From NCBI GenBank assembly GCA_900103495.1, contig FMWZ01000016.1:1-64000 (forward strand): a DNA stretch of 64,000 nucleotides, read 5' to 3'. Numbering within the stretch: position 1 is the first letter of the stretch; the number at the start of each line of letters is the position of its first letter. Both the position numbers and the translations under genes were made by a program. This document shows, piece after piece, positions 1 to 9,156 of the stretch. Origin of the DNA: Lachnospiraceae bacterium G11 (GTDB taxonomy: Bacteria; Bacillota; Clostridia; Lachnospirales; Lachnospiraceae). The notes below the pieces were generated by a model. It had not been told where the DNA came from. It searched no databases and saw nothing but the letters and a program-made list of their open reading frames with translations.

Positions 1-321
1 GCAATAGCCAATGTATTAAAGGATCATCCGGTACATAGTATCACTTTTGACAATGGCGTGGAGTTTTCGGAATTCCATACCATAGAGCAAAAACTAAAAA
101 CAAAGGTTTACTTTGCCGAGCCTCACAAGCCTTGGCAGCGTGGAACCAATGAAAATACAAATGGTATCTTACGATTCTTCTTTGAAAGAGGCTTCGATTT
201 TAGAGCAATAACCGAAGAAGAATTCCAAAGAGTAGTCGATTTAATTAACAATAGGCCAAGAAGGTGCTTGGGGTGGAAAACACCAGCTGAAGTTTATTCA
301 GAAAGTGTTGCACTTGGTTGA
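1..321 (+). CDS. IS30-family transposase, C-terminal fragment (5' end outside window)
   Basis: The reading frame is open from base 1 and ends at TGA 319-321, so only the last 106 codons are visible. The fragment holds the end of the DDE integrase core: the second catalytic Asp in TFDNGVEF and the catalytic Glu in RGTNENTNG, followed by the family's typical C-terminal NNRPRRCLGWKTPAEV tail. It would catalyse cut-and-paste or circle transposition. The C-terminus looks intact. Whether the full gene is intact cannot be judged. A palindromic repeat follows directly. Confidence 0.9.
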   Translation, partial: AIANVLKDHPVHSITFDNGVEFSEFHTIEQKLKTKVYFAEPHKPWQRGTNENTNGILRFFFERGFDFRAITEEEFQRVVDLINNRPRRCLGWKTPAEVYSESVALG

Positions 322-348
322 CAAACCAAGCTGTCCCCATTCTGCACC

Positions 349-379
349 GTGCAATTTGGGGCCTGTCCCCAAACTGCAC
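349..379. repeat. 31-bp palindromic repeat, copy 1
   Basis: Imperfect palindrome with arms GTGCAATTTGGGG and CCCCAAACTGCAC around CCTGT. A half copy, CTGTCCCCATTCTGCAC at 331-347, stands directly before it. The same 31-bp design occurs at 31574-31604 and 40547-40577, with a decayed copy at 29044-29070. This copy lies between the transposase end and the serine hydrolase end. Confidence 0.8.
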
Positions 380-395
380 CTAGCAAAATATATCC

Positions 396-2369
396 TTAAT
401 TCAAAATCACTTTGCCTTCAGAGCCGCCGATGAACATGACTTTTCCATCCTTCGGCATGGGAAGACTATTCTTTACACCTATAATATGCGAGGAATACAC
501 AGGCTCGCCGTACTTGTTGTAGACGTAAACTACACTGTCTTCCGGGCGGGAAGCCACAATCACATCCGTATTCACCCTGGTCTCTCCGATATTAAACCAC
601 ACTGCCTCATTCGCCTTTAAATTCACTTCCCCTACGCCATCATCAAATGTGGGAATGCTCTCATCAGAAATAAACTCCCAGCCATTGCTGCAATAAAGGG
701 TAACTCCTCCCTCATTTGCCTCAGCCTTAATATCCAGCAGATCTCTGTTGCGGCTTGAAGGAATTGTGGTAAAAGCCACGGCATTCTCCTCATCCACAAT
801 CTTAAGGATTCTTGTACCCATGCCTGTTACGCAGTAAAGATATCCCGGCACATCCTCTGAAACTATCAATCTCACGATGGGGAAATCAAAGGTCTGAGAG
901 TTGTAGGCATCCTTTGAAAGCATATACTCCGATGCACAAACCCCTGACCAGAATGCCATCAACTCCCCACTTATGGGGTTAGGCTCCATTTTCTCTCCGC
1001 AATAAGTACTTATTTCGCTCACACCAACTTCAGGCAGGTTTTCTTTTCTCTCAATCTTGATATATACCTTGCCATCCGTCCCCTCTTCAAACCTCAAAAC
1101 CTCCGGATTTGAAGCAGGCTTTATATCGTTAATGCCGCTGTCTGCCACTTCGTAAGCAAGCTTTACAAAGCTTCCGTCCTTTGTATATCCGTAATCGGTT
1201 CCACCGGATCTTAAGGGCCCGATGTTCTCCACATGCACGTACTCATGGTCAGGGAACGAAATTCTCACGCTATCCCAGCCAAGACCGCTGTTAATCACAT
1301 AGTCACCCTCATATTTATCGTATGATGAAGGAATATCAAGACTTATGTCAAAATCCGAAGTTCCCTCCTCTTTTAGCTTCAATCCCTCTTCCTCGAGGCA
1401 GGCATCAAGAATAGCTTCCGCCACCAGCTGATTTAATGTGCTGTTTCCGCCGTTGGTAAGCACAGCAACGCTGATTTCTTCTTCCGGGGCAACCAAAAGG
1501 TAGGCGTGATTTCTGTCTACATCTCCGCCCTTCCCAAGGACTTTAACCTCTGTATTCTCATATTCTCTGTCATTTACCGAATCCCAACCAAGGCCGTTTC
1601 TGTCCTTAAAATCGTCCGTATTCTGCCAGAGTGTTTCCATGTCAGACTTGGCTTTCTCGGATAAAAGCTCATCCGCGTTTCTAAAGAAAGCAGCGCCAAA
1701 GTTTGCAGTGTCAGAAGCTGTGGCATAAACGCCACCCGCTCCTATGCTCATAATTACATCATTCTCAAAGCGAACCCCGTCCGCTGAGAAGGCCGGAGCA
1801 AGGTTTTCTATTAAAGAGGCCTTATCTCCCGTGGATGTGGATGTTCCGCCGGTGGGGGCTGCCAAATACCGAGCCACGTAATCCCCAAAAGACATGCCGG
1901 TTACGTTTTCCACTATGACACCCAAAAGATCGAAACCGTCGTTACAGTAGGCACTGTATTCTCCGGGGTTGCATCTTAACCTCTGTTTAGCCAAGGTGTC
2001 AAAAACCACCTCATCATGGAAAGCATTCTCCTTTCCGTAAAGGAAAGGCCCTACATAGGTGGTTCCCTGAATTCCCGAGGTGTGGTTCATCAACATGCGA
2101 ACCGTGATGTCCTTATACCTTGAATCCGCCATTTTGAAATTCGGAATGTAGTCAGTAACAGGGGCATCCAAGGAAACTTTACCCTCATCCACAAGCTGCA
2201 TCACCGCTGCCGTGGAGTAAACCTTGCTGACGGAGCCCACGCAGTAAACATATTCATCATTTAATTCTTTGGCACTGACCTTTAATCCTGCAAAGGCTGC
2301 CGTACACATAAGACCAAGGCATCCCAAAAGGAGTGCTTTATTTATGGTAAAAAAACGATTATCTCTCAT
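396..2369 (-). CDS. Secreted class C beta-lactamase-like serine hydrolase
   Basis: A 657-aa protein with an N-terminal signal peptide or anchor (about residues 9-33). The penicillin-binding/beta-lactamase class C fold shows the SxxK nucleophile motif SVSK (S46-K49), the YxN motif in SAYCNDGFD and an HTSG segment; a C-terminal region of about 300 residues follows. It is expected to act outside the cell on a peptide, ester or beta-lactam-like substrate. Odd point: related enzymes carry about 40-60 residues between signal peptide and SxxK, and here there are only about 12, so the first strands of the fold seem to be missing. It is the last gene of the ABC transporter operon, 12 bp after the permease. 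Confidence 0.8.
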   Translation of the reverse strand: MRDNRFFTINKALLLGCLGLMCTAAFAGLKVSAKELNDEYVYCVGSVSKVYSTAAVMQLVDEGKVSLDAPVTDYIPNFKMADSRYKDITVRMLMNHTSGIQGTTYVGPFLYGKENAFHDEVVFDTLAKQRLRCNPGEYSAYCNDGFDLLGVIVENVTGMSFGDYVARYLAAPTGGTSTSTGDKASLIENLAPAFSADGVRFENDVIMSIGAGGVYATASDTANFGAAFFRNADELLSEKAKSDMETLWQNTDDFKDRNGLGWDSVNDREYENTEVKVLGKGGDVDRNHAYLLVAPEEEISVAVLTNGGNSTLNQLVAEAILDACLEEEGLKLKEEGTSDFDISLDIPSSYDKYEGDYVINSGLGWDSVRISFPDHEYVHVENIGPLRSGGTDYGYTKDGSFVKLAYEVADSGINDIKPASNPEVLRFEEGTDGKVYIKIERKENLPEVGVSEISTYCGEKMEPNPISGELMAFWSGVCASEYMLSKDAYNSQTFDFPIVRLIVSEDVPGYLYCVTGMGTRILKIVDEENAVAFTTIPSSRNRDLLDIKAEANEGGVTLYCSNGWEFISDESIPTFDDGVGEVNLKANEAVWFNIGETRVNTDVIVASRPEDSVVYVYNKYGEPVYSSHIIGVKNSLPMPKDGKVMFIGGSEGKVILN

Positions 2370-2380
2370 CTTTTCCTCCT

Positions 2381-4906
2381 TTATTCCGTCATCAGCTCGT
2401 TTACAGATATCTTTCTGATTCTTCCTGCGCTTAAATATGTCACGAAGTAACAGAAAACAATAAGAAAAACATCCCCGATGATAATAACCGGAATACTGGT
2501 GCTTGCAATTGTTGCAAAAATAGCTCCCCAGAAAAAGCTGTTTAAATACACTACAGCTACAGATGCCACCACTACGCTTATGATAATTACCGGCATAAAC
2601 TTGAGAGCAATCTGGGTCATAAGATCCTTAGATGAGTATCCAAGGCCCTTCATAATGCCAAGGCTCTGTCTTTGTCGCCTTACCTCCGACGCAGAAATGA
2701 TTGATAAAATTACACCCACGATTCCCGAAATAAGGAAAAGCGCGATGAAGGTAAAAGTTCTGGTGGTTTCTCCTATGGGAACCAGCTGAGTTTTAATGAT
2801 TCCCTCATAGGAACCTATATCTTTAATTATGTATGATCGGCTGTTTCCTCTGATTAACCTGTCTCCGATTCTTACTGCATAATCAAAATCCGTTACCCCG
2901 TACTGTGAAAGGAGAACCGCGATTTTTTCATCGGCAACTGCCTTTATTCTTTCATCGAGATCTTTGGGTCCCTCTTCATCTGTGGCTCCGTCCTTGGCTG
3001 TTCCGCCAAAATGCTCGGATATTGTCTTCTCCAGTTCTGTAAGACTTACTCCCTTATCGGGATAAACTGCCAGAAGTCTTGGCTCACTGTTAATAACCAC
3101 TCTTTCATAGCCCTTAGTGGTAAGGTAAACCGTGGAACCTCCATTATGAAGGCTGCCTATTATTCCCGTTATAATATACTGCTTCTCGATTCCGTTATGC
3201 TCCAAAGAGATGGAATCTCCAATGTTCCGGCCTTCACTCTGACTTCTCCTAAGGCCAATCATTATCTCGTTATCTCTCTCAGGAAATCTCCCAAGATAAG
3301 GCTTAATATTCTCTGCATCGCCAAAATCACCAAAAACCGTAGCTACAGCCGGATTGGACGAGCCTTTAACTGAAAGATAATCCCCGTCATGGCGTATTAA
3401 GACCTTTCTGACTCCGGGAATTTTCAATATTTCCTCTCTGGTTGATTCGGGATCCGCATTTCCCATGAGGTTCACCATCAGGATATCTGTATCCGTACCC
3501 ATCATGGCGATCAATCCCCCTGCGCCGTCCTTGAAGGAGTTAAAGGTCAAAGCCGAGAAAAGAAGCGCAGTTCCGGCTGTAACAATACATATAATAATTC
3601 CGATACAGGATTTAAGATTTCCCAAAAGGCCCTTAAAAGCAAGGGACTGGTTGATTCCAAGTCTGCTTCTGTCAAGAGGCAGGAGATTCTTTGAAAAGCT
3701 GTGGGTTTTGATGCCTTTTCTTAAAGCCACAACCGGAGGGAAATTCTTCACCGTTCTTGCCTTTAAAAGTGCAAAGGCTACCACCGCTAAGATTATAAGA
3801 ATTGTTATCAAAGCAATGAGAAGCAAATCGCTGCTGCCACGCACATTTCGTCCAAGCACCACACTCATGCCGTGATTAATTACGGGTGTCAGAGCGATAT
3901 CAGCCACCGCTCCCATTATGGCTCCGATGCTTCCTACAATAATATATTCGTACAGATAGGCAAGAGAAATCTCCTTTGAGCGATAACCCAGGGCTTCGAG
4001 AACACCGATCTGCTGCATCTGGTCTTCAATGTCATTGGAGATTTTGTGTCTTATCATATAAAGAGAAGAAACAAAAGTTACAGCTGAAAGGGCCACAATC
4101 ATAAGAACATAGATGCTTAAGAATGTGGTTTCATTGATTTTCTCGTCCCCCACACAATTATTTCTTACGTTATTTCCCAGATCCTCAGCGGCGGCCTCAC
4201 TGCATTTGTCAATATATTCATCATAATCAAAGCTTGCTGAGGGGTTAAACATAAGCATAACTCCCTCACAGTCTAAGGATGTTGTGAAAATATTGGTAAA
4301 CCTCTCATAATCCTCATCAGAAAGAATCAGCTTGAATCCGTAGCCATCGCTGCTCATAAGACCGGTTTCATAGAAACCCGCAATAGTAAAGGGATATTCT
4401 TTTCCTCCGGCGATAATCGTAAACTCATCTCCCGGTTTATGTCCCTTAACAATCTGGAAATTTGTAGGAAGCCATAAGGGGTGCTCCAGCGCTTCTATAT
4501 CTTCATCAGACAGCCTGTCTCCCTTCACAAAGCTCTCCAGCTTACGCTCTGTATTCTCATTTACGAAGCTGAAATTATAGGACACTGTATCCCCATCCGA
4601 AGCATAGGCATCCACCATGGCAGCCCAGAGCATTCTTCCCTGGGCCACATCTGTGATACCGTAATCTTCATTAAGGATGTGTCTAAACCCGTCCCTGTAC
4701 TTCTCTCCCCTGAAGAGCACAGCATATTCTGTGCTTCCGGACCTTTCAAAGCTTTCATCGAAAGCAGTATCTACCTTTATCTTGTTAGAAAGAGCAATGA
4801 TGAGCATGAATGCGGTGAAAAATGTGAGCACCATGATACCGATTGCTTCTCTCTTGTTTTTCTTTAAATTGAATAAGGAAAGTCTAAGTATCTTCATTCC
4901 TACCAC
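2381..4906 (-). CDS. ABC transporter permease, FtsX/MacB-like
   Basis: An 841-aa membrane protein with one N-terminal helix, a large extracytoplasmic domain, a three-helix FtsX block in the middle (about 265-385), a second soluble domain, and a second FtsX block at the C-terminus (about 720-830). This duplicated layout is usual for permeases of antimicrobial-peptide or lipoprotein-type exporters. It overlaps the stop of its ATPase gene. The start is GTG 4906 or, equally possible, ATG 4897 (MKILRLS); translation is probably coupled. Confidence 0.85.
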   Translation of the reverse strand: MVGMKILRLSLFNLKKNKREAIGIMVLTFFTAFMLIIALSNKIKVDTAFDESFERSGSTEYAVLFRGEKYRDGFRHILNEDYGITDVAQGRMLWAAMVDAYASDGDTVSYNFSFVNENTERKLESFVKGDRLSDEDIEALEHPLWLPTNFQIVKGHKPGDEFTIIAGGKEYPFTIAGFYETGLMSSDGYGFKLILSDEDYERFTNIFTTSLDCEGVMLMFNPSASFDYDEYIDKCSEAAAEDLGNNVRNNCVGDEKINETTFLSIYVLMIVALSAVTFVSSLYMIRHKISNDIEDQMQQIGVLEALGYRSKEISLAYLYEYIIVGSIGAIMGAVADIALTPVINHGMSVVLGRNVRGSSDLLLIALITILIILAVVAFALLKARTVKNFPPVVALRKGIKTHSFSKNLLPLDRSRLGINQSLAFKGLLGNLKSCIGIIICIVTAGTALLFSALTFNSFKDGAGGLIAMMGTDTDILMVNLMGNADPESTREEILKIPGVRKVLIRHDGDYLSVKGSSNPAVATVFGDFGDAENIKPYLGRFPERDNEIMIGLRRSQSEGRNIGDSISLEHNGIEKQYIITGIIGSLHNGGSTVYLTTKGYERVVINSEPRLLAVYPDKGVSLTELEKTISEHFGGTAKDGATDEEGPKDLDERIKAVADEKIAVLLSQYGVTDFDYAVRIGDRLIRGNSRSYIIKDIGSYEGIIKTQLVPIGETTRTFTFIALFLISGIVGVILSIISASEVRRQRQSLGIMKGLGYSSKDLMTQIALKFMPVIIISVVVASVAVVYLNSFFWGAIFATIASTSIPVIIIGDVFLIVFCYFVTYLSAGRIRKISVNELMTE

Positions 4907-5661
4907 CCCATCTTATCCAAGAACTCAGTTAAACCTGCTCTTCTTTCCTTCTCGTCGTCTTCCCCATAGGGGCACATTCTGTAGTCTCCAACAATTCCTC
5001 CGTCTCGAAGGTACAAAACTCTTGTGCCTCTTAAGGCAGTTTTGATATCGTGAGTTACCATAACGATGCTCTGCCCGTTCTTGTGGACTTCTGTGAAAAT
5101 ATCCAAAACGTCCTTACCGGAAGCGGAGTTAAGCTGTCCCGTAGGTTCATCTGCAAAAAGAATCCTGGGATTATTTATTACCGCCCTTACAATACCAACT
5201 CTTTGAGCCTCACCACCTGAAAGCTGATTGGGGTATTTATTAAAGTCCTCTTCCTTTAGTCCTGTCTTAAGAAGAAGCTCTTTGGCCCTATCCACCAGTT
5301 CTTTGGAGTTTTTCTGAACAATCAGTGCACCTGTAAGCACATTATCGAGAACCGTCTGATTTTCCAAAAGATAAATGCTCTGGAAAACGAATCCGCAGTT
5401 TCCTCTTCTGAATACGGCCAGTTCATCATTGGAAAAACCCTGGATCTCCTTGCCGTCAAAAATAACCTTTCCCATGCCGGGCTTGTCCATTCCGGAAAGA
5501 GCATAGAGAAGTGTTGATTTACCTGAACCTGAAGAACCCATTATTACTGTGAAGTCACCCTCTACTATCTCTAAATCCAGATTCTTTATTACGTGCTGCA
5601 AGGTGCCTCCGTTTGAAAAGGACTTGCAAAGTTTATTTGTCTGTAAAATAAAAGAAGCCAT
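4900..5661 (-). CDS. ABC transporter ATP-binding protein, MacB/LolD type
   Basis: A 253-aa ATPase with Walker A GSSGSGKST, the Q-loop in FVFQS, signature LSGGE, Walker B ILFADEP and the switch His in VTHD. It would power the downstream FtsX-type permease. I start it at ATG 5661 (MASFIL) because AAGGATG lies 10 bp upstream. The earlier in-frame ATG at 5694 has no ribosome-binding site and falls at the predicted transcription start. A tandem regulator box lies upstream (5753-5774). Confidence 0.9.
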   Translation of the reverse strand: MASFILQTNKLCKSFSNGGTLQHVIKNLDLEIVEGDFTVIMGSSGSGKSTLLYALSGMDKPGMGKVIFDGKEIQGFSNDELAVFRRGNCGFVFQSIYLLENQTVLDNVLTGALIVQKNSKELVDRAKELLLKTGLKEEDFNKYPNQLSGGEAQRVGIVRAVINNPRILFADEPTGQLNSASGKDVLDIFTEVHKNGQSIVMVTHDIKTALRGTRVLYLRDGGIVGDYRMCPYGEDDEKERRAGLTEFLDKMGW

Positions 5662-5706
5662 ATATAATTCATCCTTTCGTTCATGATTTTCCATGTTACG
5701 ACTTGA

Positions 5707-5774
5707 ATTATATATGGTCTCCCAAAAGACTTCTTTGTCTGAGTATTATTAAATTCTTAACTGATTCTTAACTG
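5707..5774 (-). promoter_or_regulatory. Promoter with PhoB-type tandem repeat for the ABC operon
   Basis: The 11-bp unit ATTCTTAACTG is repeated exactly and without a gap at 5753-5763 and 5764-5774. On the minus strand this is TTAAGAA-N4-TTAAGAA, the layout of an OmpR/PhoB-family response regulator site. A consensus -10 TATAAT (minus strand) lies at 5707-5712 with no good -35, as expected for an activated promoter. The OmpR-family regulator encoded at 9157-9870 is the obvious candidate. Confidence 0.6.
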
Positions 5775-5783
5775 ATGTGGTAG

Positions 5784-6428
5784 CTACTGACACTTCTTAA
5801 TGTCTTTCCTCTCAACCACGATCAGCAAAATGCTGCTTGCGGAGAAGGGAACGGAAGGATCCACGTGAGTCCAGTTTTTCCCTTTTTCCTTTATTGCAAC
5901 AACGTTTAAGTTCATGACTTTACGAAGTTCCAATTCCCTAAGATTCTTCCCAATCCATTCTTTCTTGGGGTTCATCTCTATCATGTACATGTTTTCATCA
6001 AGGGCAAAGAATTCCTTGAAAGATGTGGACATGAGTATACTCGCTGAGCGCAGTCCTCCCTCTCCTTCCGGATCTATAATCTTGTCTGCACCAACCTTTT
6101 TAAGGATTGATGCCATTCTGTCTGACGAAGCTTTGCAGACAACTATTGGAACTCCCTGTTCCTTGGCTACAGATACAGACATAATGCTGGCTGCCAGGCT
6201 CCTTCCCATGGCTGTAACCACAATGTCCATATTCTTTAATCCAAGAGCAGCAACCTCATCTTCGTTTGAAAGATTGGCGCAAACTGCAGATGTGCACTTG
6301 GATGAAATCTCATTAATAACGTTCTCATCCTCATCCACTGCAAGAACATCGGCTCCCATATTATAAAGGTTTTCCGCAATGCTTCTGCCGTATTTGCCCA
6401 GTCCCAAAACTGCAACTGATTTCTTCAT
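5784..6428 (-). CDS. ktrA: Potassium uptake regulatory subunit KtrA/TrkA (RCK protein)
   Basis: A 214-aa cytoplasmic gating subunit. The N-terminal Rossmann RCK domain starts with VAVLGLGKYGRSIA (GxGxxG nucleotide site) and has the acidic residue after strand 2 (VDEDE). The C-terminal half matches an RCK-C domain. The size fits KtrA/KtrC rather than the double-length TrkA. It lies 14 bp downstream of ktrB and would bind ATP/ADP, and possibly c-di-AMP through RCK-C, to gate the channel. Confidence 0.9.
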   Translation of the reverse strand: MKKSVAVLGLGKYGRSIAENLYNMGADVLAVDEDENVINEISSKCTSAVCANLSNEDEVAALGLKNMDIVVTAMGRSLAASIMSVSVAKEQGVPIVVCKASSDRMASILKKVGADKIIDPEGEGGLRSASILMSTSFKEFFALDENMYMIEMNPKKEWIGKNLRELELRKVMNLNVVAIKEKGKNWTHVDPSVPFSASSILLIVVERKDIKKCQ

Positions 6429-6442
6429 CTTTTTCCTCCCTA

Positions 6443-7807
6443 TTAGCCTACGTAAAACTGACCTTCAGAATGTTTTATCATGTTTTCAGTCTTATTCTCG
6501 TTAGTGAAAAATAAAGCCATGGATATTGGTCCGATTCTGCCAAGGTACATGGCAATTATAATTATAATCCTTCCGGCAGAATCAAGAGTAGTCGTAATGT
6601 TTCTTGATAATCCCACCGTTCCCAGGGCACTTACTGCCTCATATGCGGCATCCGTCAAACCAATTCCGCCTTCAAACATAAGAAGCATCAATGTGACAAA
6701 AACCGTCATCAGACTGACCAGAACTACTGCAGAAGCTTTTCTCATCATATTTTCTGATACTCTTCTGTGGAAAACCACTGTTTCGTCTTTACCTCTTATA
6801 TAGGAAAGAGCATTCAGAAAGAAAAGCACAGCAGTAACAGTCTTGATACCTCCCGCGGTACCAACAGGCGAACCACCGACAAACATAAGAACGTATCCTA
6901 TTATACAGCTTATATCCGTAAGCCCCCCCTGAGGGATGGTTGCAAAGCCCGCGGTTCTGAAGGTTACTGACTGGAAAAGGCTGTTCAAAATTTTGTAGCC
7001 CAGTCCCATATTACCTATGGTCTCCGGGTTATTGTATTCTGCGGCAAAAACCACTATTGCTCCAAAAAGAAGAAGCGTTAGGGTTATAATAAGCACCAGC
7101 TTGGTGTGTTCAGAAAACCTGCTGATGATTCGGGATGTAGAATATCGTTTGCCGATACCCGCTTTCACTCCATCAAAGAAATCAAACCACACCACAAATC
7201 CCAGGCCTCCGAGAATAATCAGCGCCATGGTGACAATCATCACATAAGGTGAATCGTTATATTCAATTAAACTGCTTGGGCCAATCAGGTCCATTCCCGC
7301 ATTACAGAATGCAGACACGGATTGGAACAGGGAAACCCAAAGGCCCTTTCCAAAGCCAAATCTTGGTATAAACTTTATTGCAAAAAGAACTGCACCGATT
7401 CCTTCAACTATAAATACCGCTTTGAAAACCCTTGTAAGGAAGGTCAACAGTCCTCTGTTTTTCTCAACGTTTAAGGAATTTTCAAGCAAGAGCCTGTCTC
7501 CTAATGAAAACTTTCTCTTTCCGATTATCATTATCATGGATGCCACAGCAACAACACCCAATCCGCCTATCTGAATCAATAAAAGAATTACAAACTGCCC
7601 AAAAACGCTCCAGTGGGCATAAGTATCCACCACAACAAGCCCCGTTACGCAGGTGCTGGTTGTTGCGGTAAAAAGAGCCGTCAATACTCCCGTGCTCTCC
7701 CCTTTGGCTGTTGCAAATGGCAGTGACAGCAATCCTGTTCCGGCCACTATCAGCAAAAGGAAGCTTAAAGGTATCAGCTGTATTGGCGAAATTCTGATTT
7801 TTCTCAT
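6443..7807 (-). CDS. ktrB: Potassium-translocating subunit KtrB/TrkH
   Basis: A 454-aa polytopic membrane protein of the Ktr/Trk/HKT superfamily. The repeated P-loop segments are visible around TTSTCVTGLV, SAFCNAGMD, VTFRTAGFA and SALGTVGLS; the Gly in each marks the selectivity filter. It conducts Na+-coupled K+ uptake and would dimerise on a ring of the KtrA subunit encoded just downstream. It follows the kinase gene by 30 bp, suggesting that the two-component system and K+ transport share an operon. Confidence 0.92.
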   Translation of the reverse strand: MRKIRISPIQLIPLSFLLLIVAGTGLLSLPFATAKGESTGVLTALFTATTSTCVTGLVVVDTYAHWSVFGQFVILLLIQIGGLGVVAVASMIMIIGKRKFSLGDRLLLENSLNVEKNRGLLTFLTRVFKAVFIVEGIGAVLFAIKFIPRFGFGKGLWVSLFQSVSAFCNAGMDLIGPSSLIEYNDSPYVMIVTMALIILGGLGFVVWFDFFDGVKAGIGKRYSTSRIISRFSEHTKLVLIITLTLLLFGAIVVFAAEYNNPETIGNMGLGYKILNSLFQSVTFRTAGFATIPQGGLTDISCIIGYVLMFVGGSPVGTAGGIKTVTAVLFFLNALSYIRGKDETVVFHRRVSENMMRKASAVVLVSLMTVFVTLMLLMFEGGIGLTDAAYEAVSALGTVGLSRNITTTLDSAGRIIIIIAMYLGRIGPISMALFFTNENKTENMIKHSEGQFYVG

Positions 7808-7837
7808 TAACTTGTATCTCCGAATATTACAATATTC

Positions 7838-9154
7838 CTAACTTAAAGGGATGAGAAGAGTAATACAAAAGCCGTCTTCCGTATTTGCAGGAAGCATCTC
7901 TCCCTTCATCTTCTCCATGAGGGTCTTTGCAATGTAAAGTCCCAGGCCGCTGCCTTCCTCCTTACTTTCCGCCCACTTCTTCCCTCTGTAAAACTTGTTG
8001 GCAATAAGACTCATCTCATCCTCCGGAACCCCGGGGCCATAATCTCTGATGCGCATTTCCAGAAACTCCTCAAGGATGTCGTAGGTTATGTCAATTTTCG
8101 TCTCCGCATACTTATAAGAATTGGAGATTATATTTCCGATTACCTGGCCCAAACGCTTTGTATCCACGTTTATAAGAGTCTTCGGGATTTCTCCGGCACT
8201 TACAAGCCCCCTGTCATCGTACTTTCTGACAATGTCCCCAATTACAAGGGACTCCTCGTCCTTAAGGGAAACCTTAAACTCTCCCAGATCATCCAAGGTG
8301 GAGGCAAAAAGATCTCCTACCAGGGCGTCTATCTGCTCGGCTTTGCTGCTTATGTTGCCAAGTTTCTCTAGAATTTCCCCATTATCACCTTTAGTCTCCC
8401 CATCCCTCATGAGCTTGGCCTGCAAAAGTTCTGTGGTAAGCTTGATTCCCGTAATAGGGGTCTTCAGGTCATGACTTAGGGAAGCCACCAGCTCCTTCTC
8501 CTTCTTCTGAAGGGCCACTTCCCTTTTTCTTGATTCCGCAAGCTCTTCTCTCATAATGTCGAAGCTTTCGGTAAAAGCGCCAAAAATATTGCTTCTGTCC
8601 ATCATCAATGGCTCATCCAGTTTGCCCTCAGCCACAAGGCCTGCAAATTCCTTCATTCTCTCAAATGGATTTACCAGCCGGTTTTCCACATATTTGCCAA
8701 AAACCAAAGCCCCTCCGATAAAGATAAGGCCAAGAATACTTACTCCGATGATAATGGTGCTTCTTGCTTTTGCGTATGAGCCAACGGGGTCAGTAAGCAG
8801 AATTACGCTTCCAACTACCTTGTTGTCTATCATGGCATAAGCATAGGGATAGCCCTCTTTAATTGCCCTTTCCAGGGTAAAATCTTCATATTCTCCGGAT
8901 GATTTTGCATTCATGAGAAGAATCTGATTTTGCATATCAAGGATAAGATAATCCGCCTCATAGTCTCTTTCCCTCAGATTATCGAGATTATCCCAGGCTT
9001 CTTCCGCATCGGTTTTGATCTCATTCAGTTGTACTGTTATCTCATCATTTCTGGTATAACCCTTGATTCCGTATTTGCCCCATAAAGTAAAGGCAGCAAT
9101 TCCAAGAATAAAGAGTATCGCAAGAAATGCAACGAATCTGTAATAATTTCTCAT
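7838..9154 (-). CDS. Membrane sensor histidine kinase
   Basis: A 438-aa kinase with two transmembrane helices (about 7-26 and 132-152) flanking an extracytoplasmic sensor of about 105 residues. A HAMP region follows, then the H-box SHDLKTP, an N-box around NIISNSYKYA and G-boxes DYGPGVP and GSGLGL. It phosphorylates the OmpR-type regulator encoded 3 bp upstream. The signal is unknown. Co-transcription with ktrBA suggests K+ or envelope stress, and the neighbouring MacB-like transporter suggests peptide stress. Confidence 0.92.
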   Translation of the reverse strand: MRNYYRFVAFLAILFILGIAAFTLWGKYGIKGYTRNDEITVQLNEIKTDAEEAWDNLDNLRERDYEADYLILDMQNQILLMNAKSSGEYEDFTLERAIKEGYPYAYAMIDNKVVGSVILLTDPVGSYAKARSTIIIGVSILGLIFIGGALVFGKYVENRLVNPFERMKEFAGLVAEGKLDEPLMMDRSNIFGAFTESFDIMREELAESRKREVALQKKEKELVASLSHDLKTPITGIKLTTELLQAKLMRDGETKGDNGEILEKLGNISSKAEQIDALVGDLFASTLDDLGEFKVSLKDEESLVIGDIVRKYDDRGLVSAGEIPKTLINVDTKRLGQVIGNIISNSYKYAETKIDITYDILEEFLEMRIRDYGPGVPEDEMSLIANKFYRGKKWAESKEEGSGLGLYIAKTLMEKMKGEMLPANTEDGFCITLLIPLS

Positions 9155-9156
9155 GG

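Noticed and set aside
349-379. Palindrome as a rho-independent terminator for the serine hydrolase gene
   Set aside because: The hairpin is strong but has no following T-run, and the same sequence occurs in non-terminator positions.
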